Below, piece after piece: positions 1 through 6,376 of a DNA stretch of 64,000 nt; the first letter of the stretch is position 1; every line of letters begins with the position of its first letter. Origin of the DNA: Austwickia sp. (lineage in GTDB: Bacteria; Actinomycetota; Actinomycetes; Actinomycetales; Dermatophilaceae); NCBI GenBank assembly GCA_016711265.1, contig JADJTI010000005.1:434001-498000 (forward strand), given 5' to 3'. A program made the translations under genes and the position numbers. The notes below the pieces were generated by a model. The model was not told the origin of the DNA and ran no database searches. It saw only the letters and a list, made by a program, of their open reading frames with translations.

Positions 1-1
1 C

Positions 2-121
2 CCGACCAGCGGGGTGATGAACGAACGCAGTCTCTTCCGCCGTCGCGGCGGACGCTGGATGTATCTCAGCGCCGACGATGTGCCCGCCCCGGACAGCGGC
101 CCGACTCGTGTCCACGCCTGA
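2..121 (+). CDS. C-terminal end of an unidentified protein (possibly DprA)
   Basis: An open frame enters from the left edge and stops at 119-121. About 39 residues are visible, with a basic stretch (SLFRRRGGRWMYL) that could be the last strands of a winged-helix domain. In many actinobacteria dprA lies just upstream of xerC, so a DprA C-terminus is the contextual guess, but no diagnostic motif is present. Its stop overlaps the probable GTG start of xerC by 14 bases, which suggests translational coupling. The family assignment is weak. Confidence 0.4.
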   Translation, partial: PTSGVMNERSLFRRRGGRWMYLSADDVPAPDSGPTRVHA

Positions 122-1052
122 GCTGCACGACGGTGTCGCTGTGTCGCTGACCTGGGACGGGGCGATCGAGGCCTATACCCGTCACCTCGAGCACGAGGCC
201 GACCGCTCGGCGCACACCATCCGGGCGTACGTCGGCGACGCGCGAGCGCTGCGGGAGCACCTGCTGACCCGAGGAATCCGCAGTCCGCGCGAGGTCACGC
301 TCGGCGATCTGCGCGGATGGTTGGCTCACCTGTCCGAGGCGGGCGCGGCCCGCGGCTCGATCGCGCGCCGGGCGGCATCGGCCCGATCGTTCCTGCGCTG
401 GGCACACCGGCGCGGATTCCTGGAGTCCGACCCCTCGATCCGACTGGCATCGCCTCGCCGCGCCTCCCGGCTCCCCGCGGTGCTGACCGAGGACGACGCC
501 ACCGCGGTCATGGACGTGGCCGCCATGGCCGCCGACGACCGGGACCCCATCAACCTTCGCGATCGGGCGATGCTGGAACTGCTGTACGCCTCCGGGGTCC
601 GCGTCGGCGAACTCACCGGCCTGGATGTGGACGACCTCGACCTGCACGAACGCACGATGCGGGTGCTGGGCAAGGGCGCCAAGGAGCGGACCGTGCCGTT
701 CGGCCTTCCCGCGCGGGAGGCGGTGCGCGAGTGGCTGGCCCACGGTCGTCCTTCGGTGGCGACAGCGACCAGCGGTCCCGCGCTGTTCCTCGGGCGCCGC
801 GGACGCCGGGTCGACCCGCGGCAGGTACGCCAGGCGGTCCACCGGCTGATCGAGCATGTGCCGCACGCACCGGACATCGGCCCACACGCGTTGCGCCACT
901 CGGCCGCCACCCACCTGCTCGATCACGGCGCAGATCTGCGCACCGTCCAGGAACTCCTCGGGCATTCCAGCCTGGCCACCACGCAGATCTACACCCACGT
1001 CTCCGTCGAGCGACTCCGGGCATCCTTCGAGCAAGCGCACCCCAGGGCCTGA
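108..1052 (+). CDS. xerC: Tyrosine recombinase XerC
   Basis: Site-specific recombinase of the phage-integrase family. XerC acts with XerD at dif to resolve chromosome dimers. Residues about 15-95 form the SAM-like DNA-binding domain (AYTRHLEHE...HTIRAYVGD). The catalytic domain follows with all expected residues: Arg in YASGVRVGEL (near residue 164), Lys in VLGKGAKERTVPFG, HALRH (near 260), LGHSSLATTQIYTHV with the second His, and the nucleophilic Tyr near 294. The length (about 314 aa) fits XerC. GTG 108 overlaps the upstream stop; GTG 141 is an alternative start. The housekeeping setting ahead of rpsB argues for chromosomal XerC rather than a phage integrase. Confidence 0.93.
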   Translation: MSTPELHDGVAVSLTWDGAIEAYTRHLEHEADRSAHTIRAYVGDARALREHLLTRGIRSPREVTLGDLRGWLAHLSEAGAARGSIARRAASARSFLRWAHRRGFLESDPSIRLASPRRASRLPAVLTEDDATAVMDVAAMAADDRDPINLRDRAMLELLYASGVRVGELTGLDVDDLDLHERTMRVLGKGAKERTVPFGLPAREAVREWLAHGRPSVATATSGPALFLGRRGRRVDPRQVRQAVHRLIEHVPHAPDIGPHALRHSAATHLLDHGADLRTVQELLGHSSLATTQIYTHVSVERLRASFEQAHPRA

Positions 1053-1053
1053 C

Positions 1054-1923
1054 ATGGAATCCGCGCGCCACCACGCGAACCCCCGACGCCGGGACCGGGA
1101 CCATCCCCTCGCCACAAGCAGGCGGGAGCTGCGGGCCCGCCGGAGGCGACGGCGTACCATCCTGGACCTCACCCTGGCGGCCATCGTGCTGCTGGTGGCG
1201 AGCCTGCTGGCCACGGCGAGGCCCGGTGACCAGAACCCGGAGCCCGCGCCGACCACGCAGGCCGAAGCCGCCCCGGTTGACGGCTTCGCCCGCGGTTCCG
1301 GGGGAGGAGACCCCATCTCCGCGGGGCAGGCCTCCGCCATGCTCGCCGGGCGGGTCGCACCCTCGGCGGCCGTCGCCCAGACCGGCAGCGGCCGGGTCCG
1401 GCTCATGGACACCCCGGGCAAGGACTCGGCGGCCACGAACCGTCAGGTCCGACACATCACGTACGCCGTGGCGCTGGAGGGCGGCCTCCGGGTGCAGATC
1501 ACCGACTTCCCGGCCACGGTCCGGCGGGTGCTGACGGCACCGCGAGGGTGGGAGAGCGTCGACGACATTCGCTTCGTGGCGCTCAACCCACGTCAGGTCG
1601 CCGCCGGCGCCCGACCCGACATCCAGATCATCCTGGCCAGCCCGACCCTCGTCGACCGGCTCTGCTATCCCCTGCAGACCCACGGTGAGGTGAGCTGCCA
1701 GAACAACGGCCGGGTGGTGCTGAACGCGCGCCGTTGGGTGGGTGGAGCGCCCTCGTACGGCGACGACCTTGACGGGTACCGCACCTACCTGGTCAATCAC
1801 GAGGTCGGGCATGCCCTCGGTCGCGGGCACGTCCCGTGCCCGGGCCCCGGCCAGAGGGCCCCCGTGATGCTGCAGCAGACGCTGGGGCTGGACGGCTGCA
1901 CGCCGTACCCGCAACCGCGCTGA
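1054..1923 (+). CDS. DUF3152 family protein, zincin-like membrane-anchored hydrolase
   Basis: Protein of 289 aa that starts one base after the xerC stop. A very basic N-terminus (RRELRARRRRRR) precedes one membrane segment (about residues 35-52). A Pro/Ala-rich linker then leads to a C-terminal extracytoplasmic domain of the actinobacterial DUF3152 family. NHEVGHALGRGH near the C-terminus is an HExxH-type zinc-metalloprotease motif with a third His, and four cysteines (CYPLQ, VSCQ, HVPC, DGCT) could form two disulfides outside the cell. The substrate is unknown. The family call is firm; proteolytic activity is inferred from the motif only. Confidence 0.85.
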   Translation: MESARHHANPRRRDRDHPLATSRRELRARRRRRRTILDLTLAAIVLLVASLLATARPGDQNPEPAPTTQAEAAPVDGFARGSGGGDPISAGQASAMLAGRVAPSAAVAQTGSGRVRLMDTPGKDSAATNRQVRHITYAVALEGGLRVQITDFPATVRRVLTAPRGWESVDDIRFVALNPRQVAAGARPDIQIILASPTLVDRLCYPLQTHGEVSCQNNGRVVLNARRWVGGAPSYGDDLDGYRTYLVNHEVGHALGRGHVPCPGPGQRAPVMLQQTLGLDGCTPYPQPR

Positions 1924-2049
1924 CCCGCGCTCGTTCCGGGGACGGTAAAGGTGCAGCTCAACCGGGTCGACCTCAGTGGCCTCCCCGGTCGCCGACATGT
2001 TGTGAGGTGGTCGCCTCTGGCTTGGTGGCTCTCTGTGGCCTCTGTGAGG

Positions 2050-2065
2050 GGGTAGGGCCCTACCC
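2050..2065. promoter_or_regulatory. Perfect 16-bp palindrome upstream of the Ltp-type lipoprotein gene
   Basis: GGGTAGGGCCCTACCC is a perfect palindrome 35 bases before the start codon at 2100, directly followed by TTGACC. It could be an operator for the lipoprotein gene. A terminator role for the upstream gene is less likely because its stop is 126 bases away. Confidence 0.35.
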
Positions 2066-2099
2066 TTGACCCGAAATCACCCAGGAAAGCGGGCGCACA

Positions 2100-2570
2100 A
2101 TGAAGTTCATCCTCAAGTCGATCGTCGGGACCGTCACCGTGATCATCACTGTGATCGTCCTCGGTGGCGTGCTGTTCGCCTGCGGAGCCAACGCCTCCCG
2201 GTCAGCGAACGAGCCTCCGGCCACTAGCGCAGGCAAGGCCGCCCCCGTCCCCGCCAAGACCGGCAGCGTGCCTGTCGAATACCAGACCGCGCTGAAGAAA
2301 GCACAGAGTTACGCCGACATCATGCACATGTCGAAGAGGGGCATCTACAACCAGCTGACCTCTACCGCTGAGAAGTTCCCCAAGGCTGCTGCGCAGTACG
2401 CCGTCGACAACGTCAAGGTCGACTACAAGTCGAACGCGCTCGCAAAGGCGAAGTCGTACCGAGAGATCATGTCGATGTCGACAGCCGCGATCCGCAGCCA
2501 GCTCACCTCAAGCAGCGAAGGGTTCACCGCCGCCGAAGCGGACTACGCGGTCGCCAACCTGAGCAAGTAG
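2100..2570 (+). CDS. Ltp family lipoprotein (superinfection-exclusion-like)
   Basis: Protein of 156 aa with a hydrophobic signal segment ending in a lipobox (VLFAC, Cys near residue 29), then a low-complexity linker and two copies of a roughly 43-residue helical repeat (ALKKAQSYADIMHMS... and ALAKAKSYREIMSMS...). These repeats are the Ltp, host cell surface-exposed lipoprotein domain. The founding member, from Streptococcus thermophilus phage TP-J34, blocks DNA injection by related phages. The gene is visibly richer in A+T and Lys than its neighbours, which suggests transfer. AGGAAAG precedes the ATG. Many actinobacterial homologues have unknown roles, so a phage-exclusion function here is only an inference. 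Confidence 0.85.
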   Translation: MKFILKSIVGTVTVIITVIVLGGVLFACGANASRSANEPPATSAGKAAPVPAKTGSVPVEYQTALKKAQSYADIMHMSKRGIYNQLTSTAEKFPKAAAQYAVDNVKVDYKSNALAKAKSYREIMSMSTAAIRSQLTSSSEGFTAAEADYAVANLSK

Positions 2571-2579
2571 ACCCTCCAG

Positions 2580-2604
2580 AGAACCTGCGCTTGAGGGTTC
2601 TTTG
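2580..2604 (+). terminator. Terminator after the Ltp-type lipoprotein gene
   Basis: AGAACC at 2580-2585 and GGTTCT at 2596-2601 form a hairpin followed by TTGC, 10 bases after the stop codon. It sits between convergent genes, with the M23 peptidase stop at 2625 on the other strand. Confidence 0.55.
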
Positions 2605-2624
2605 CGCTGCGCACGCTCGCGGCG

Positions 2625-3152
2625 TCAGCGGATCGGCAACAGCACGGCGGACTGGCGCGCGAGCAGGCGCAGCGGGTCCAGGTACGTCCGTCCCCGCAGC
2701 ACCCCCCAGTGCAGGCACCCGGCGGGCGCGCAGTGCCCCGGCACCGGCGACAAGTACCCGATCAGGTCCCCGGCCAGCACCGTGCTACCCGGCGTCAGCA
2801 CCGCCACCACCGGCTCGTACGTCGAGCGCAGCCCAGCCTCGTGCGCCAGGCTCAGCACCGGGCGACCCGCCACCGACCCGGCAAACGCCACGGTCGCATC
2901 CGCCGGCGCGAACACCGCCTGCCCGGGCTGGGCCGAAAGGTCGACCCCGCGATGACCGGCCAGCCAACGCTGGGCCGGCGGGTCGAAGGGATGCACCACG
3001 GCCGGGCGCGGCCGCAGCGGCCACGCCCAGGTCCGCGGCAGCGCGTCGGCCGAGCTCACCCGGTACGGCGGGGGGCTCGGTTCGCCGGGCGGCGCCGCCG
3101 CCAGGGTAGGCACCACCATCCCCGCCGCCAGCACCACCCACAGCCAGGTCAT
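2625..3152 (-). CDS. M23 family metallopeptidase (LytM-like)
   Basis: Secreted or membrane-anchored peptidoglycan endopeptidase-like protein of 175 aa. An N-terminal signal segment (MTWLWVVLAAGMVVPTLAAA) leads into the M23 fold. GHRGVDL carries the first zinc ligands (HxxxD). The second site reads GHCAPAGCLHWGV, where the first His of the usual HxH is replaced by Cys; similar CxH text occurs in actinobacterial relatives of this locus. Catalytic strength is therefore uncertain. A gene of this type just upstream of rpsB on the opposite strand is common in actinobacteria; here other modules have been inserted between them. Confidence 0.85.
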   Translation of the reverse strand: MTWLWVVLAAGMVVPTLAAAPPGEPSPPPYRVSSADALPRTWAWPLRPRPAVVHPFDPPAQRWLAGHRGVDLSAQPGQAVFAPADATVAFAGSVAGRPVLSLAHEAGLRSTYEPVVAVLTPGSTVLAGDLIGYLSPVPGHCAPAGCLHWGVLRGRTYLDPLRLLARQSAVLLPIR

Positions 3153-3229
3153 GACGGCCAGGTCACCATCGCCACCGGGCCCGCCGCACCCGCGGTACAC
3201 AGGTCGAGGGCGACACGCGGGGCCGCCGG

Positions 3230-3256
3230 GACCGCTGTGGACAGCCGGCAGCGGTC
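3230..3256 (-). terminator. Hairpin overlapping the stop codon of the DUF4097 gene
   Basis: GACCGCTG at 3230-3237 and CAGCGGTC at 3249-3256 are perfectly complementary. The second arm covers part of the DUF4097 stop codon. It is a plausible transcription end for the minus-strand kinase-regulator-DUF4097 operon; no U-tract is visible. Confidence 0.4.
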
Positions 3257-4055
3257 AGGAGCGGGCGTCGTCGTACCGCACCGTCACGTCGCCGGTCGTG
3301 GTGTCCACCCGGATCACCCGAGCCGCCTGCGGATCGTCGGTCACCTCGATCGACCGGGTGCCGGTCCGGCTCTCGCCCTCCACCCGGTACGGCGAGCCGT
3401 CCCTGGGCAGCAGAACGGTGACGTCGCCGGTGGTCGTCATGGCTGCCACCCGGGTGACCGACGGTCCCGGGGCGACCACGACATCGCCGGTGGTGGTCCG
3501 GATCGCCAGCTCGCGGGTCCCGCCGCCGCGGACGTCGACGTCTCCGGTCGTGGACCGCAGGGTCGCAGCCGGGCCGCCGACCCGCTCCAGCGTGATGGAT
3601 CCGGTGGTGGTCGTCACGAGCACCGGCCCGCGCAGGTCCGCCAGGCGCACGTCGCCCACCGAGGTGTCGACGCCCACCGCGGTGTCCGGGGGGACCAGCA
3701 GATCCCAGTCGACCTGACACCGACCCCACGACGACCAGGCCGAACACGACGCCGACATCGAGGCCTCGGCTCCCCCAGGGGCTGGCGCAACGCTGACCTC
3801 CGGTTCCCGACCGGACCAGCGGGTGGCGACCCGAGCCCTCGGGGTGTCCGACCGGGCCACCCCGATGACCGCATCGCCGTGCGGGGAATCGAGCGTCAGT
3901 CGCCGCAGAGTCGACGGCAGATCGTACGCCGCGGTCTCGGCGTACCGGATGGCCGTCGCGGCCTGAGTGGTGACGGCACCCCCCACCAGCAGCACGGCGA
4001 CGAGGCTGCCGACCCGGCGTACCAGCATGGCGCCCGGGGTCACCACGGGTCCCAT
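3255..4055 (-). CDS. DUF4097 family beta-repeat protein
   Basis: Protein of 266 aa with one N-terminal membrane segment (VGSLVAVLLVGGAVTTQA) and an extracytoplasmic part. Its second half is built from short repeats around TTTGSI, STTGDV and TTTGDV (five copies), typical of the DUF4097 beta-solenoid fold. The start overlaps the end of the response regulator by 16 bases; an internal ATG at 4028 is the alternative. The gene is last in a three-gene operon with a kinase and regulator. DUF4097 domains also occur in LiaX, which works with LiaFSR in enterococcal envelope stress, so an envelope-damage sensing or buffering role is a reasonable inference. Confidence 0.85.
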   Translation of the reverse strand: MGPVVTPGAMLVRRVGSLVAVLLVGGAVTTQAATAIRYAETAAYDLPSTLRRLTLDSPHGDAVIGVARSDTPRARVATRWSGREPEVSVAPAPGGAEASMSASCSAWSSWGRCQVDWDLLVPPDTAVGVDTSVGDVRLADLRGPVLVTTTTGSITLERVGGPAATLRSTTGDVDVRGGGTRELAIRTTTGDVVVAPGPSVTRVAAMTTTGDVTVLLPRDGSPYRVEGESRTGTRSIEVTDDPQAARVIRVDTTTGDVTVRYDDARS

Positions 4056-4825
4056 GACGAGTCCCTCGGCCCGCGCTCGGGCCGGCCACCGCTGGGTGGG
4101 AGAGCGCCGCCGGCGTCGGAGCTGTCCATCCCGAACCAGCGCAACACCGCCAGGACCCGACGATGGTCCCCGTCCCCGGGGGCCAGGTCGAGCTTGGCGA
4201 AGATGGATGACACATGTTTCTCGACGGCGCCGTCGCTGACGACCAACGACGCGGCGATGGCGGCGTTCGTGCGCCCCTGCGCCATCAGCCCCAACACCTC
4301 GCGTTCGCGGGGGGTCAGCCGGGACAGCGGGTCGGTGTGCCGCGCGCGGGACAGCAGTTGGACCACCACCTCGGGATCGAGCACCGTGCCCCCCGCGAGC
4401 ACATCGCGCAGGGCCTGGACGAATTCGGCGGTGTCGGCGACCCGATCCTTGAGCAGATATCCGATCCCGACCGGCCGCCGGGACACCAGGTCGGCCGCAT
4501 ACTGCTCCTCCACGTACTGGCTGAGCACCATGACCGCGGTTTGCGGGAACTGCTCGCGAACCACCAGCGCCGCCCGGATCCCCTCGGAGGTGAACGTCGG
4601 CGGCATCCGCACGTCGATCACCACAAGGTCGGGCCGGTGGGCCTGCACCGACCGGAGGAACGATTCGCCATCACCACAGGCGTCCACGACCTCGAACCCG
4701 GCGTCGCCGAGCAGCCGCACCAGGCCGTCCCGCAACAGCACCGAGTCCTCGGCCAGGACCACCCGGGGTGCCACTCGGGCCGGGTCGTCCCCGGGCTGCG
4801 CCAGGCCTACGTGTGTCGGATTCAT
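4040..4825 (-). CDS. NarL/LuxR-type response regulator
   Basis: Protein of 261 aa. The receiver domain (about residues 20-140) has the acidic pair (LAEDS), the phospho-acceptor Asp in LVVIDVRMPP and the conserved Lys in YLLKDR. The C-terminal LuxR-type helix-turn-helix (LTPREREVLGLMAQGRTNAAIA, EKHVSSIFAKL) binds DNA. The ATG lies in an ATGA overlap with the stop of the upstream sensor kinase gene, so the two are co-translated. A C-terminal tail of about 30 residues after the HTH is rich in Gly, Pro and Ser. Likely targets are its own operon and the divergent MMPL gene. Confidence 0.92.
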   Translation of the reverse strand: MNPTHVGLAQPGDDPARVAPRVVLAEDSVLLRDGLVRLLGDAGFEVVDACGDGESFLRSVQAHRPDLVVIDVRMPPTFTSEGIRAALVVREQFPQTAVMVLSQYVEEQYAADLVSRRPVGIGYLLKDRVADTAEFVQALRDVLAGGTVLDPEVVVQLLSRARHTDPLSRLTPREREVLGLMAQGRTNAAIAASLVVSDGAVEKHVSSIFAKLDLAPGDGDHRRVLAVLRWFGMDSSDAGGALPPSGGRPERGPRDSSWDPW

Positions 4826-6243
4826 GACACAACATCGCTCGATGGTCGGGCTGCCGATTCGGGCAGGACCGCGGTCAGCACCGTCGGCCCGCCGGGTGGA
4901 GAGAACACCGTCAACGTGCCGTCGACGGCCGACAACCGCTGCCGCAGACCCGTCAACCCGGTTCCGGTGAGAGGGTCCGCACCACCCACACCGTCGTCGC
5001 TGACGGTGACGACGATCTGGGAGCGCGGCACGGCGCCCGGCGCGGCCGGGGATCGGACCCGCTCCACGCGGACCTGCGCGGCGCTCGCCCGGGCGTGCTT
5101 GGTCACGTTCGTCAGGGCCTCCGAGACACAGAAGTACGCGATCGCCTCCAGCGTGGGATCGAGTCGCCCCAGCTCGCCGACCTCGACGCGCACCGGTACG
5201 CCGGCCCGGGCCGCCAGCGCGGACAGGGCGGCGTCCAACCCGCGGTCGGTCAGGATCGGCGGGGCGATCCCGCGAGCCACCTGGCGCATCTCGACGATGG
5301 CCTCCTTGGACGAGGCGTGCGCATGGTCGATCAGGCTCTGCGCGGCCGCGGGGTCGCGGCCCATCGCGGCCTTGGCCATGCCCAGGTCCATCGCGATCGA
5401 CACAAGCCGCTGCTGGGGACCGTCGTGCAGGTCCCGCTCGATGCGTCGGCGTTCCGCCTCCGCCGAGTCCACGGCCGCCGTCCGGGTGTGGGTCAACGTG
5501 TCGACCCGCGAGCTGAGCTGCTCGATCCGCCGCGTCTGATCCTGGCCCAGGAGCCAGCGGGCCAGGTGCACGTCGACCGCCGAGAGTGCGGGCGCCACGA
5601 ACGGCAGGACCACCACACCGGCCACCGCCGCCAGCCAGACCACCACCTGGGCCGGCAGCCAGGTCACCGTCACCACGTCCAGGATGGTCCAGCCCGCCGT
5701 CGCTACCGCCCCGGCGAACAGCGGCATCGCGACCGTGGTCAGGCACACAGCCAGCGCGCTGAGCACGGTGGCTCCGACCAGATACCCCCAGAGCAGCTGC
5801 AGTGCGAAGTACGCCGTCGCCCGCCACCGGGTGGGGCTGAGGGCCAGGGCCCGCCACGACGGCGTCGCCGGGTCCGCGGTGCGGGGCGGGATGACGACCC
5901 CGGTGAAGGCCTCGATGCGCAGTCGTTCCAGATGGCCCAGGGCGCCGGCCGCCCACAGCGTCGGGATCAGGAACACCAGGCCGAAGCCCAACGCCGGGAG
6001 GGCGGCCACCCCGGCGATGACGAAGCTGACGACCAGCGTCCCGGCGATGGCCACCGGCAGGTCGAGCACCAGGAACGCCAGGTGTGACCAGCCCGCGCGC
6101 CACCGCTGCCACCAGCCGTCGGCCGGCCGGGCCGGCACCGGGGCCTGGGCCGGGGCTTGGGCGTCGGCAGGAGGTCTCACCACGTCCTGGACCCGGCCGA
6201 GCTCAGGCCCTATGCCTGGCCGCTCGGGGTTCGTGGACATCAT
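4822..6243 (-). CDS. Sensor histidine kinase (HisKA_3 type)
   Basis: Protein of 473 aa. After a Pro/Ala-rich cytoplasmic start, the N-terminal half holds several membrane segments of the kind found in actinobacterial sensor domains of this class. The dimerisation helix contains the phospho-acceptor His (RRRIERDLHDGPQQRL), followed by a HATPase domain (SEALTNVTKHA; VSDDGVGG; TGLTGLRQRL). This class pairs with LuxR-type regulators such as the one encoded immediately downstream. Adjacent ATG codons at 6243 and 6240 are both possible starts. A membrane-derived signal such as envelope stress is inferred from the few extracytoplasmic loops and the neighbouring genes. Confidence 0.92.
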   Translation of the reverse strand: MMSTNPERPGIGPELGRVQDVVRPPADAQAPAQAPVPARPADGWWQRWRAGWSHLAFLVLDLPVAIAGTLVVSFVIAGVAALPALGFGLVFLIPTLWAAGALGHLERLRIEAFTGVVIPPRTADPATPSWRALALSPTRWRATAYFALQLLWGYLVGATVLSALAVCLTTVAMPLFAGAVATAGWTILDVVTVTWLPAQVVVWLAAVAGVVVLPFVAPALSAVDVHLARWLLGQDQTRRIEQLSSRVDTLTHTRTAAVDSAEAERRRIERDLHDGPQQRLVSIAMDLGMAKAAMGRDPAAAQSLIDHAHASSKEAIVEMRQVARGIAPPILTDRGLDAALSALAARAGVPVRVEVGELGRLDPTLEAIAYFCVSEALTNVTKHARASAAQVRVERVRSPAAPGAVPRSQIVVTVSDDGVGGADPLTGTGLTGLRQRLSAVDGTLTVFSPPGGPTVLTAVLPESAARPSSDVVS

Positions 6244-6299
6244 GACTTCACGATAGGGACCCCTCTGGCCGCCGGGCAGCCGGTGACCCTCAGGGTCGG

Positions 6300-6321
6300 G
6301 GGTGGGGGTAACCCCACACCC
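6300..6321. promoter_or_regulatory. Imperfect inverted repeat between kinase and MMPL genes
   Basis: A G-run and C-run meet at GGGGTAACCCC (6305-6315), with further partial complementarity outside. It lies in the 133-bp divergent gap between the sensor kinase (start 6243) and MMPL (start 6377), so it is a candidate binding site for the neighbouring LuxR-type regulator. Confidence 0.35.
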
Positions 6322-6376
6322 GATTGGCCGGGGAGCGGCACTGCGCCACCGCAGGTACTGCAGACAGCCTGAATCC

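Noticed and set aside
66..1998. Long open frames on the minus strand opposite xerC and the DUF3152 gene
   Set aside because: They are shadows in high-G+C DNA: low-complexity Arg/Gly/Pro text with no recognisable domain, while the plus-strand frames carry complete conserved motifs.
4826..6112. In-frame upstream extension that would make the LuxR-type regulator a 690-aa protein
   Set aside because: The upstream part is antisense-like low-complexity text overlapping the kinase gene. The ATGA overlap at 4822-4825 gives a normal regulator of 261 aa.
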